Source: Spiroplasma endosymbiont of Danaus chrysippus
GTDB taxonomy: Bacteria; Bacillota_I; Bacilli_A; Mycoplasmatales; VBWQ01
Reading direction: 5' to 3'
DNA length: 36,498 bases
Assembly: GCF_902809815.1 (NCBI RefSeq)
Contig: NZ_CADDIL010000006.1
Location: 1 to 36,498, forward strand
Shown piece after piece: positions 8,010-19,314 of this stretch. A program made the position numbers and the translations under genes. Each line of letters starts with the position of its first letter. Positions within the stretch are counted from its first letter, which is position 1. The notes beneath the pieces were generated by a model. That model saw only the letters and a list, made by a program, of their open reading frames with translations. It ran no database searches and was not told the origin of the DNA.

Positions 8010-10538
8010 ATGTACAGTGAAAGTTTAAAAAATAATTTAAATGAAGATATTAGTAAGCATTTTACACACTTAAAAACAATAGAAAAAGATTATAAAATTA
8101 CTCATGAAGGTGTATCAAGAATGGTAATGCTTGATCGTTATGCACAAAAAGATAAAAATTTAATTTCTTTAAAACCAGGTGATTTGGTAATTAGTATTAT
8201 CCGTGAAGATGCTATTTTTCCAACTAGAGGAATTGGTTATGTTGTTGAAGAATTAGAAAATCAAGTTTATGCTATCAAGATTGAAGATGAATACCTCGGC
8301 TCAATTGATCCTGAACTAATAAAAATTTCTGGTAAAGCTGGCATTATCCACAAACAAAAATATGAACTTGAAAAACCACTAGAGTTATTTTATGAACAAA
8401 TTGCTTATCGTGTTAGTAAATCATTAACTACAAAAGAATCACCAAAATTAAAATCTGTTTATTTATCCCAATTTTATGAACAATTAAAATCGCTAAATAT
8501 AGTACCTGCTGGAAGAGTTTTATATGGGGCTGGTAGTGATTCTGATGTTACTTTTTTTAACTGTTTCGTAATGCCTTTTATTCATGATTCACGAAGTGGA
8601 ATTGCTGCCCATCGTCAACAAGTTATGGAAATTATGTCACATGGTGGTGGTGTTGGTTCTAATGGTTCAACACTAAGACCAAAAGGTACTGTTGCTAAAA
8701 CAGTTGGTGGTAAATCTTCAGGAGCTGTTTCTTGATTAAACGATTTATCTACATTAACTCATTTAGTAGAACAAGGTGGATCACGACGTGGCGCACAAAT
8801 GATTATGCTAGCTGATTGACATCCAGATATTATTGAATTTATTATTTCAAAAATGCAAAATGCAAAAATTTTATTATGATTAAAAGAAAATTCAAAATCA
8901 AGTTTAATTCGTGATGAAGCAAGTAAAAAATTAAAATTTGAAGTACTTAGTGACCAAGATCGTAATATTTTTGAATCAATCTTAAATAATGAACAACTTT
9001 TTAATGAAGAAATAATAGAAAATGCTAAAAATAAACTAGCACTTGGTGGAACTTGACAAGTAATTAAAAGCGATTTTTTAACCGGAACTAATATTTCAGT
9101 AACAATTAGTGATGAATTTATGAATGCCGTTGCAACAAATGGTAAATGAAATTTACGTTTCCCTGACTTAGATAATTATACTGTAACTCAAAAACAAGCT
9201 TATGATGAACATTGAAATAAAATTGGTGATGTTCATGATTGAGAAAAAATGGGTTACCCAATTAAAACTTATTATACAATTAATGCATCTGACTTATGAG
9301 ATTTAATTAATTTCTGTGCTACATATTCAGCAGAACCTGGTATTTTTTTCATTGATAGAGCTAATGAAATGACTAATGCTCAAGCATATGGTATGCGTGT
9401 TGTTGCTACTAATCCTTGTGGTGAACAACCATTAGCACCCTATTCAGTGTGTAATTTATCAGCAATTAATTTAGCTAATTTTGTTAATAAAAAAACAAGT
9501 GAAATTCTTTACGATGAACTAAGTAAATCTGTAACAACTTGTGTTCGTATGCAAGATAATGTTATTGACAGCACTCCATACTTTTTAGAAGCAAATAAAA
9601 AACAAGCACTTGGTGAACGAAGAATTGGTCTAGGAGTAATGGGTTTACATGATTTACTAATTTGAAGTAATCTAAAATATGGCTCAAAAGAAGCTAATGA
9701 AGTAGTTGATAAAATTTTTGAAACTATTACTACTAGTGCTTATCGTGCATCAATTAATATTGCTAAAGAAAAAGGAAGTTTTCCATTTTTAAAATCACGC
9801 GAAGCATTTATTAATAGTGGATTCATGAAAACAATGCCTGAAGACATCAGAAATGATATTCTTAAATATGGTATCCGTAACTCACATTTATTAACTGTTG
9901 CTCCAACAGGTTCAACTGGAACTATGGTTGGTGTATCAACAGGACTTGAACCATACTTTGCCTTTTCATATTTCCGTTCAGGAAGACTTGGCAAATTTAT
10001 GGAAGTAAAAGCAAAAATTGTAAATGACTGATTACAGTATCATCCAGAATTTAAAGAAAAACCATTACCAGATATTTTTGTTTCAGCAATGCAATTAACA
10101 CCTGAAGATCATGCTAATGTACAATGTATTATTCAACGTTGAGTTGATTCTTCAATTTCAAAAACTGTTAATGCTCCAAAAGGTTACACTGTTAAAAAAG
10201 TAGAACAAATATATTACAAATTATATAAAGATGGAGCAAAAGGTGGAACTGTTTATGTTGATGGAAGTAGAGATAGTCAAGTCTTATCTTTATCCGATGA
10301 TGATAATCAAATGCAAGAGCAAGTTAACTTAAGTGATCTTGGTCTAACTGAAACTTTTGCTGATAGTATTAATGAAACAAAACCAATTAAACCAGGATGA
10401 CGTAATGATCGTCAAGATCGTAAAATTGGCACTGATTTAGGTGACTTATGTACAATGTGTAAAGAAGGAGTCCTTGTCATTAGCGCTGGTTGTTATACTT
10501 GTAATAATTGTGGTATTCAATCTAAATGCGGATTATAA
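8010..10538 (+). CDS. nrdJ: class II (adenosylcobalamin-dependent) ribonucleotide reductase
   Basis: A single-chain reductase of 842 residues that makes deoxyribonucleotides using adenosylcobalamin to form the thiyl radical. Visible: the substrate-site Cys in FFNCFVMPF, the glycine-rich HGGGVGSNGSTLRP, the catalytic NPCGEQPLAPYSVCNLSAINL with radical Cys and Glu, the APTGSTGTM phosphate-binding loop, and a C-terminal Cys cluster (CTMC, GCYTCNNCG, SKCGL) typical of class II enzymes with a zinc or redox tail. About a dozen TGA codons read as Trp. No nrdE, nrdF or nrdI is nearby. Free-living relatives mostly use the Mn/Fe-dependent class Ib enzyme, so a B12 source is implied. Confidence 0.9.
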
Positions 10539-10544
10539 AAATAA

Positions 10545-10574
10545 AAAACTACTTAATTAATTTTAAGTAGTTTT
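10545..10574. terminator. intrinsic terminator after nrdJ
   Basis: A perfect 12-bp stem (AAAACTACTTAA at 10545-10556, complement at 10563-10574), a 6-nt loop and a T-tract. It starts 6 nt after the nrdJ stop. The A-rich 5' side makes it usable from both strands, so it could also end the minus-strand gene at 10591-11094. Confidence 0.88.
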
Positions 10575-10590
10575 TTATTTTTATATTTAT

Positions 10591-11094
10591 TTACATTTTA
10601 GATGTTTGATAATTACTACTTACATCCTGTTGTCCTAAAGATGTTGCTGAATGCAATTTATTTACTTCTTCACCTATATTTTTTCCTCACTCTTGAAGTT
10701 TTGTCTCAGATTGAAATGATTGATCATCTTCAAAAAAATTTTTTCTACACTCTTACTCTTCATTGTACAATTTATGTTTTCTTAAAATATCAAATAAATT
10801 TTCTTCTCTTAATTCACTGTCAGATTCTATTGTTATAGTATTTTCTTCTTGCAAATTTACTTCTTCTACAATACTTTCTAGTCTTTTCAATAATTTTTCT
10901 AGTTTTTTTGTCTTTTTAATTTGGTTATACTTTTCATCAATACTTGGTTTAAATTGAAGAAGTGCACCTTTAAAAACTAGCAATACACCAATAGGTCCTC
11001 CCGAAACTCCAATTAAAGCACCAAATAAAGCACCTCCAATCATAGGAACACCACCTTTTATAACCGTAATTCCTGATAATTCTAAATTTTTACA
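10591..11094 (-). pseudogene. 3' part of an unknown gene, cut by IS3 and with an in-frame stop
   Basis: The reading starts directly at the IS3 edge, so the 5' end is lost. It runs through a glycine-rich hydrophobic stretch (GGALFGALIGVSGGPIGVLLVF, about 22 residues, a likely membrane helix) and then a charged helical part. It meets TAA at 10753-10755, then continues in the same frame for 53 sense codons of Q/S/N-rich protein to TAA at 10591-10593. The uninterrupted continuation suggests a recent nonsense mutation or a sequencing error. I do not recognise the family. A membrane-anchored surface or secreted protein is possible. Confidence 0.6.
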
Positions 11095-11096
11095 AA

Positions 11097-12242
11097 GGTG
11101 GTTAGCCCTAAATACTGAACCACTTTTGGATAGACAGTTTTAAATTTTTATTTGTGAAATTGGTGGTTTTAGAAATTTAGAATGTATTCTTTCGTAATTA
11201 TAAAACATAATATATTGGTTTACATCATTTATAGCTTCATTGAGAGAAAAATATTGATTTGAACCTTTAGGTAGTCATTCTTGAGATAAATGAGAAAATC
11301 AGTTTTCAGATATTACATTGCCACCAATATCATAAGGTTGTTTTTTGCTTAAAATTATTTGCTTATCAGCAGCTCAATTTGTGATGTCTTGACAATAAAA
11401 TTCGTTGGCGTTATCTGAGTGTAAAATAACGTTTTTTACTTGGTTTCAAGAGAATTGTTGATTTATTTTTTCAAGTGCAGGAAGGATTAAATCTTGATAG
11501 GATTTGTTTGAACATGTATTATAGCTTACAATATTATTTGAATAAAAATCAATAATTACAAAAAGATATAATCAACCTTCTTTAGTATTTATTTGTTTAG
11601 TGTCCATTGATCAAATTTGATTTGAAGAGGTTGTACTTTTATAATCTTTGTTTACTTTATCCATTGTAGGTATTCACTTATTTGGATTTTTTTTGTTTTT
11701 AGGATAGTTATTTTTAGTTTGTTTTAATCCTTGAAGATTGTGATCTTTCATAATTTTTCGCATTTGTTTTGTTGATAATTCTAGATTTAAAATAATATGT
11801 TTGTATTGTTTTAATCATTCTTTAAATGCTGAAAAAATTCGTAAATAGCCATAAATTTGTCCTTTTCTTGTAAAATGAAATTCAAGTAAAAGTTGGCATA
11901 ATTCTTGATATTTATGTGTACAATTACTAATTTGATTTTTTTCTTTTTTAATAGGGTTTTGTTTGTTTTTTACAAAATAATATGTTGATCGGTTTAGTTG
12001 AAGATGTTGGCAAAGATATCTAATTGAATATTGGTTTTTGCTATCATCAATAATTTGAATTTTTTGTTTGATATTTAACTTGTTAATTACTAATGCTATT
12101 TGTTTAATTTTATCCATTATTAAAAATCCTTTCATGTCAAAATTAGTGTTAATTGTATAACACAATTGTTTTTCGAATACATTCAAGTTTTTTTTAAATT
12201 AATGGTCTAGTAAAAAGGGCTAAGTAGCAAGTAGCAAGTAGC
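11097..12242 (-). mobile_element. IS3-family element, copy A (1146 bp)
   Basis: Ends are GGTGGTTAGCCC (right, 11097) and GCTACTTAGCCC (left, to 12242); about 17 of the first 21 inner bases match between the inverted ends. The left end carries three tandem GCTACTT heptamers. One base in the right repeat differs from copies B and C (TACTGAACC against TACTGGACC). No target duplication is visible, and the flanks belong to two unrelated broken genes. Confidence 0.93.
11140..12117 (-). CDS. IS3-family transposase (OrfB type)
   Basis: 325 residues in code 4. A helix-turn-helix (YSIRYLCQHLQLNRSTYYF) is followed by the HTH_21-like region and an rve catalytic core: Asp in SMDTKQI, Asp in LHSDNAN, Glu in SENWFSHL, with 35 residues between the second Asp and the Glu, the DD(35)E spacing of IS3. 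The ATG is preceded by AAAGGA. No separate OrfA lies upstream; only about 120 nt remain to the element end. The longer TTG-initiated frame (to 12186) is less likely. Confidence 0.93.
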
Positions 12243-12642
12243 AATTGCCAATGTGCCTAACATTAGTAATATTCCAAAATATGTTAATGAAAAACAATCT
12301 ATTAAAGAAGTAGCAAACCACTTATCAAATGAATATAATAACAAATGAAATGATAAAATTACTGAATTAATGAAAAATAATTCTGATATTAATATCAGAC
12401 CGTTTGACTTAGAAACTAATTTTAGTGATTTATTATCTGAAGCACAAGAAATAGGAAAAAATATTACTAATGAATCAATAAAATGATCAATTCCCGGTTT
12501 AGCTTTAAATTTAAATCCAAGATATATTGATGGAACAACTCCAGAAACTATTAATAATAATTTTTTCTTTGATTATGTTCATCCAAATAAATGAGTACAT
12601 GATCAAATTGGCCTTGAACTATTCACTGAACTTACTTCATAA
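12241..12642 (+). pseudogene. SGNH/GDSL hydrolase, C-terminal fragment
   Basis: About 133 codons in code 4 from the IS3 edge to TAA at 12640-12642. The C-terminal FDYVHPNKWVHDQIG contains the Asp and His of SGNH block V (D-x-x-H-P). The nucleophile Ser and the Gly and Asn blocks are missing because IS3 copy A removed the 5' part. Related lipolytic enzymes occur as spiroplasma lipoproteins; the fragment cannot be active. Confidence 0.72.
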
Positions 12643-12753
12643 AAAATGTAACACAAACAATTAATTAACAATATTTTTATTCTTAATTTATTTTAATATA
12701 TATAGTATTAAAGTAGTATAATACATATAAAGCCAAGAAAGAAGGTGTATTTA

Positions 12754-13275
12754 ATGATTAAAAAGATTAACGATGATCTAAATGATTATATTAGTGAACA
12801 TCTAAAATATCAAATGCTTAGTTTTAAATTAAGTAATGATGCAAATCAAAAAGGATATCCTGGGTTTGCACGCTTCTTCCAAGTAGAAGCAGCTGATGCT
12901 GTTGTTCATATTCGTAAAATTTGTAATTATTTAATGGATCAAGATGCTCAAGTTGAAATTAAAGACATTAAAGTTCCAACTTTTACTACAAAAAACATTG
13001 AAGAAGCATTAAAAAAATTAAAATCTACTAAAGAAGAATTACTTGATTTTACTAATAAACTTGTTAAAAGTGCTCGTGAAAATAATGATAATTTAACTGC
13101 GAAATTTTATGACTGATTCTTAATTGATTTCTATGAAGAAATTGCTTATGAAAAAGACTTATTGGATTGAATTGCAATGTCTAATAGTAACCTTTATAAA
13201 ATTGACAAACGTTTACTAAAAACTGAAGAGCCAGATACTTTAAAAGTTATTGTTCCATTTTATGAACCCGAATAA
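12754..13275 (+). CDS. ferritin-like protein
   Basis: 173 residues with the four-helix ferritin layout: an N-terminal helix (LNDYISEHLKYQMLSF), GYPGFARFFQVEAADAVVHIRKICNYL, a third helix (EEALKKLKSTKEELLDF), and WFLIDFYEEIAYEKDLLDWI. Ferritins oxidise and store iron in 24-mers. By eye, the second-helix His and the third- and fourth-helix Glu are kept, but the first-helix Glu aligns with His and the E of E-x-x-H aligns with Ala. The ATG at 12754 follows AAGAAGGTG; a TATAAT lies at 12717-12722. It is followed by its own terminator, so it is a single-gene unit. Confidence 0.8.
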
Positions 13276-13303
13276 ATTTCATATTTAACTCTTAATTTTC
13301 ACC

Positions 13304-13332
13304 AAAAATGTATAAAAAAATTATACATTTTT
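13304..13332. terminator. intrinsic terminator after the ferritin gene
   Basis: AAAAATGTATAA (13304-13315) pairs perfectly with TTATACATTTTT (13321-13332) around five A, followed by more T. IS256 copy 2 begins 12 nt further on. Confidence 0.85.
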
Positions 13333-13343
13333 TATTTTTTTAT

Positions 13344-14718
13344 GAGGCTTTTTAGTAATCTGTGTTTCTTTGTTTTACAAAGTACTAGTTCAGATTAATT
13401 CTGTCTTCAAATTTTATCATAAAATGAGCAATTGCTGTATTTCAATTTTGAATAGGCAATGTTCATTTTTTTGTGATATTTTCAATTGCTAAGTAAAAAA
13501 TTTTAAAAACTGCCATATCATTAGGAAAAACTTTTTTATTTCTAATAACTTTTCGTAATTGGCTATTAACAGATTCAATAGGATTTGTAGTATAAATTAC
13601 CCTTTTAATTTCTGCTGGATAACTAATAAAAATCATTAAATTTTCTCAATTTTTATATCAAGATTTAGCAATTTGTGGATATTGTTTATTTCATTTACTT
13701 TCAAATGATTCTAAAGCTTGCATTGCTTGTTCTTCACTACATGCTGTATAAATTGGCTTTAAATCGATAACTAGAGACTTTCGATGTTTGTATGAAACAT
13801 ATTTTAAGCTATTTCTAATTTGATGAACTATGCATAATTGATGTTCAGTTTTAGGATAAACTGATTGTATTGCCTCTGACATGCCTGTTAAATTATCACT
13901 ACAAGCAATAAGAATATCATTTAAGCCTCGATTTTTCATTTCTGTAAAATTATTTAATCAGAATTTAGCACCTTCATTTTCACTAATTCATAAACCTAAA
14001 ACATCTTTTTTACCTTCTAAATCAACTCCTAAAGCTATATAAACTGATTTGTTAATAATACGTTTATCCTGACGTACTTTAACTACGATACAATCAAAAT
14101 AAATGATTGGATAAACACTATCTAATGGACGATTTTGCCATGCTTTGACATCATCAATGACATCATCAGTAATTTGACTAATTACGCTTTCGCTAATATC
14201 TGCGCCATCATATAACTCTTGCAACTGCATTCTAATATCTGATAAAGTCATACCTTTTGCATATAGTGAAAGAACTTGTTGATCAAAACCATCAAATCTT
14301 CTCTGTCTTTTTGTGATTATTACTGGTTCAAAATTACTATTACGATCTCTTGGTACATCAATTTCAATTTTACCTTGTTGAGTTATTAATTTTTTTGATG
14401 TTGTACCATTACGAACATTGTCATTATTACTGCGTTGATTTCTTTCGTGTCCTAAATAATTTTGCATCTCAGAATTCAACATTTTTTCTACCAATCGTTT
14501 AGTTAATTCTTTATATAAGCCTCCCTCTTTAAAAACTGTTGTTAAATCCTCAGTATTTTCTAATAATAAATCTACTGCTTTTGATATTGGATCATTGTTA
14601 TTAAGATTATCTTTTTTAGCCATCTGTAACTCACTCTTTCTAGATATATAAATTATATTTACTAGAATTAATTAAACATAGTTATTTTTGTAAGTCACAC
14701 AGATTACTAAACATTCCC
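13344..14718 (-). mobile_element. IS256-family element, copy 2 (1375 bp, complete)
   Basis: Ends are GAGGCTTTTTAGTAATCTGT (13344) and the complement of GGGAATGTTTAGTAATCTGT (14718), imperfect inverted repeats of about 22 bp. Flanking octamers TTTTTTAT and ATTTTTAT match at 7 of 8, a possible but AT-biased 8-bp target duplication. Confidence 0.93.
13385..14623 (-). CDS. IS256-family (mutator-type) transposase, intact
   Basis: 412 residues in code 4. A central [12 protein letters not shown] carries the first catalytic Asp, [10 protein letters not shown] the second, and [14 protein letters not shown] the Glu; this layout is typical of IS256/MULE transposases. The [11 protein letters not shown] segment between them is also characteristic. 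The ATG at 14623 follows AAGAGTGAGTTACAG. This is the only copy in the window with an undisrupted frame. Confidence 0.95.
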
Positions 14719-14722
14719 ATTT

Positions 14723-14914
14723 TTATAAAAATTTTGTTGTATTTTTTTGTTTTTCTTCTACTTGATAGTTTAAACTGTATTCTCTTTTTTCACCTTCAAT
14801 ATTTATTTCATCTTTACTTTTATTACTTCATTCAATAACTTTTAACTTATTTTCTCCTAAATTGGTTTTAATATTAATTATTACTCATCAAGTATATAGG
14901 GACTTCGTCCCTCG
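14723..14914 (-). pseudogene. short 3' coding remnant, unknown
   Basis: In code 4 a frame of about 55 codons (reading NIKTNLGENKLKVIEWSNK and further) ends at TAA 14723-14725, right beside IS256 copy 2. It has no start codon or ribosome-binding site, and a stop lies just upstream. Together with the hairpins at 14898-14968 and the partial gene at 14974-15405 it may be a decayed plectrovirus-like insertion, but I do not recognise the protein. Confidence 0.35.
14898..14912. repeat. small hairpin AGGGAC-TTC-GTCCCT
   Basis: A perfect 6-bp stem with a 3-nt loop in a GC-richer patch, 22 nt before the larger palindrome at 14935-14968. It may be a regulatory or replication structure of a former viral segment. 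Confidence 0.5.
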
Positions 14915-14934
14915 CTACTACGTGGCTCACCCAA

Positions 14935-14968
14935 ATTATAGTCCCAGTGAACTTACTGGGACTATAAT
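14935..14968. terminator. 14-bp stem-loop after the partial gene at 14974
   Basis: ATTATAGTCCCAGT (14935-14948) pairs perfectly with 14955-14968 around GAACTT. It lies 5 nt beyond the stop of the minus-strand gene. On that strand it lacks a clean T-tract, whereas the plus side has CATTTTTATTT, so it may be a terminator for the plus strand or a replication hairpin. Confidence 0.55.
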
Positions 14969-14973
14969 CATTT

Positions 14974-15405
14974 TTATTTATCTTTACTTTTAGGTTTATC
15001 TTTTTTCTTTAAAATATTATCCAATTTATCCAAACCAGCAGACTTAATATCACTATAAGTCATATCAATACTACTTGCTTCTTTAAGGTATTTCTTAGGT
15101 GACAATTCAGTTTTAAGTTCATGCACATAATGTAAAGCACGTGAATTATACCTTTTTAACCAATGTCTAGGAAAAAATAAAGTCATAGCCATTGCTTCAC
15201 CACTATAACTTGGAGACATAATACCTCTTTTAATCATTTTCTTTGTTCTACGACGTGAAAACACTACTTTATTATAATCATCAATATTAGTATATAAATT
15301 AAGATTAAATATAACAATAAAACCCAAAAAACGCATACGTTTAACTTGCACAACATATTCTACTTTTTCTCTTGCTTGTACTGGTATTCTATTAGGGTGT
15401 TGTTC
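14974..15405 (-). pseudogene. partial gene of probable viral origin, 5' end lost to IS3
   Basis: 143 codons read without interruption from the IS3 copy B edge to TAA at 14974. The protein is very basic. It has a hydrophobic stretch (MRFLGFIVIFNLNLY), an RRRTKKMIKRG cluster, then FFPRHWLKRYNSRALHYVHELK and a lysine-rich end (KKKDKPKSKDK). An internal GTG (15351) could start translation but has no good ribosome-binding site. I do not recognise a named family. Base composition and the neighbouring palindromes resemble spiroplasma filamentous phage remnants; this is inference only. Confidence 0.5.
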
Positions 15406-16544
15406 GCTACTTGCTACTTAGCCCTTTTTACTAGACCATTAATTTAAAAAAAACTTGAATGTATTCGAAAAACAATTGTGTTATACAATTAACACTAATT
15501 TTGACATGAAAGGATTTTTAATAATGGATAAAATTAAACAAATAGCATTAGTAATTAACAAGTTAAATATCAAACAAAAAATTCAAATTATTGATGATAG
15601 CAAAAACCAATATTCAATTAGATATCTTTGCCAACATCTTCAACTAAACCGATCAACATATTATTTTGTAAAAAACAAACAAAACCCTATTAAAAAAGAA
15701 AAAAATCAAATTAGTAATTGTACACATAAATATCAAGAATTATGCCAACTTTTACTTGAATTTCATTTTACAAGAAAAGGACAAATTTATGGCTATTTAC
15801 GAATTTTTTCAGCATTTAAAGAATGATTAAAACAATACAAACATATTATTTTAAATCTAGAATTATCAACAAAACAAATGCGAAAAATTATGAAAGATCA
15901 CAATCTTCAAGGATTAAAACAAACTAAAAATAACTATCCTAAAAACAAAAAAAATCCAAATAAGTGAATACCTACAATGGATAAAGTAAACAAAGATTAT
16001 AAAAGTACAACCTCTTCAAATCAAATTTGATCAATGGACACTAAACAAATAAATACTAAAGAAGGTTGATTATATCTTTTTGTAATTATTGATTTTTATT
16101 CAAATAATATTGTAAGCTATAATACATGTTCAAACAAATCCTATCAAGATTTAATCCTTCCTGCACTTGAAAAAATAAATCAACAATTCTCTTGAAACCA
16201 AGTAAAAAACGTTATTTTACACTCAGATAACGCCAACGAATTTTATTGTCAAGACATCACAAATTGAGCTGCTGATAAGCAAATAATTTTAAGCAAAAAA
16301 CAACCTTATGATATTGGTGGCAATGTAATATCTGAAAACTGATTTTCTCATTTATCTCAAGAATGACTACCTAAAGGTTCAAATCAATATTTTTCTCTCA
16401 ATGAAGCTATAAATGATGTAAACCAATATATTATGTTTTATAATTACGAAAGAATACATTCTAAATTTCTAAAACCACCAATTTCACAAATAAAAATTTA
16501 AAACTGTCTATCCAAAAGTGGTCCAGTATTTAGGGCTAACCACC
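15406..16544 (+). mobile_element. IS3-family element, copy B (1139 bp)
   Basis: Same ends as copy A, but with two instead of three GCTACTT heptamers at the left end; this exactly explains the 7-bp size difference. It is inverted relative to copy A. The left flank is the partial gene at 14974-15405, the right flank the glycosyltransferase fragment. No target duplication is evident. Confidence 0.93.
15524..16501 (+). CDS. IS3-family transposase (OrfB type)
   Basis: 325 residues, apparently identical in protein to copies A and C, with intact helix-turn-helix and DD(35)E residues. The ATG at 15524 follows GAAAGGATTTTTAATA. In code 4 there is no internal stop. Its conservation across three copies suggests recent transposition. 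Confidence 0.93.
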
Positions 16545-16715
16545 TTTTTCATTTTCAGTAATTTCCCTATTTTTTTCATTTTTAGAAATTCATAAAATAA
16601 CTTCACGTTCATGTTGATGTAATAAAGCCGCATAAATTATATTATTTCTTACAGTAATTGGTATTTCTCCAATTCATACAAAATGAATTGGATATTTATT
16701 ATCTATAACTGGCAT
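16536..16715 (-). pseudogene. TcdA/TcdB-type glycosyltransferase, N-terminal fragment
   Basis: The frame starts at ATG 16715, 21 nt after the metG stop, and reads MPVIDNKYPIHFVWIGEIP, then N, and HEREVILWIS. The IHFVWIG-x-IP-x-x-x-x-N pattern is the start of DXD-type sugar transferases related to clostridial toxin catalytic domains (Gly_transf_sug / TcdA-TcdB families). After about 57 host codons the frame enters IS3 copy B and ends at TAG (16536-16538). The DXD residues are missing. On the far side of the IS lies an unrelated protein, so the remainder was lost or moved. The family call rests on a short but characteristic motif. Confidence 0.6.
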
Positions 16716-16736
16716 TTTTTTAATAACTCTTATATT

Positions 16737-18320
<1,584 letters not shown>

Positions 18321-18529
18321 TATTTGCTCCTAAATTTAATAATTATAATTTTACATTAAAATAGTATTATTTATTTGTAATACTTATTTAAATTAATAAT
18401 ATTTTATTAATTTTTATTTTTTTATAAAATGGAACATTTTTGTTGATATTGATTTTGATTAAAACCATTATCAGAGTTAACAGCATCTATATCAACGTTT
18501 AAGTAAAACTGATAATAACTATTTACGTC

Positions 18530-19177
18530 TTAAATAACACTACTTTTTTCATTATCATAATTATTTACTGGTAAATACTGATTACCGTTACTCATTAATG
18601 GTTGATTTTGTAATTTTCTTGAACTTGCAAAATCATATCAATGTCTCAAAAGATCATTTTTTTCTCATTGTCTTCTTTTTTCTTTTTCTATTTTTTCTAA
18701 AATATTATTAAGTTTTAAAATTTTTAATCCAACCTTTTTCAATTCTTCTTTTTGATTACTTATATTAACTTTTTCACATACTATTTTGTTAATTCGTTTT
18801 TTTTCAAAATTATAATAACCAAAAGTTAAAAACTTAACTAATTTATTCTTAAATTTAAAAACTTTACTTGTTTTTTGTTTTTCGAAAATTTCTAACTTTT
18901 TAATACTATTTATATTATAAGAAAGAAATATAGATTGTTTTTTAATATTTGACTGCAATGTTTTTTCACATTTATATTTCTTATTATTAATATAATATAA
19001 TATTATTTTTATTTTATTAATTTTCTTTTTTAATAAATTAATTTCTATTTCTCCATTATCTTTTAAATATCGATCATCTAAAACATCATAAAAGTGTTCT
19101 TCACTATCGTAGCTTGTAATAAAATTAAAATCTTGATCTATAAAAGGAAAACTATTATCGATTTTGTATTTCTTCAT
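18530..19177 (-). CDS. hypothetical lysine-rich protein, frame continues beyond its stop
   Basis: 215 residues from ATG 19177 (AAGGAG eight bases upstream) to TAA at 18530-18532. The N-terminal third is acidic (FITSYDSEEHFYDVLDD). The middle is very basic and helical (KKKINKIKIILYYINNKK, ILEKIEKEKRRQ). The last 40 residues are N/S/Q-rich. After the TAA the same frame stays open for 35 more codons, rich in N, Q, D and Y, to TAA at 18422-18424, ending KCSIL. I do not recognise it. No signal peptide is evident. It could be an effector or a lineage-specific cytoplasmic protein. Confidence 0.6.
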
Positions 19178-19314
19178 AATTTTCACTCCTTAAACTTATA
19201 TAATCTAGTGACTAATTACAATATTTTCTTAATCTTTTATATTTATTGATTATTAGATAAAATAAAAAAACAAAAATTAATAAATTAAATGCTAATTAAA
19301 TTTAATATTAAACA

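Noticed and set aside
13336-14726. 8-bp target duplication around IS256 copy 2
   Set aside because: Only 7 of 8 bases match and both are T-rich, so it is not firm evidence.
18422-18436. CaaX-like C-terminus (CSIL) that would suggest host prenylation of an effector
   Set aside because: It lies beyond an in-frame TAA, and the fit of four residues can easily be chance.
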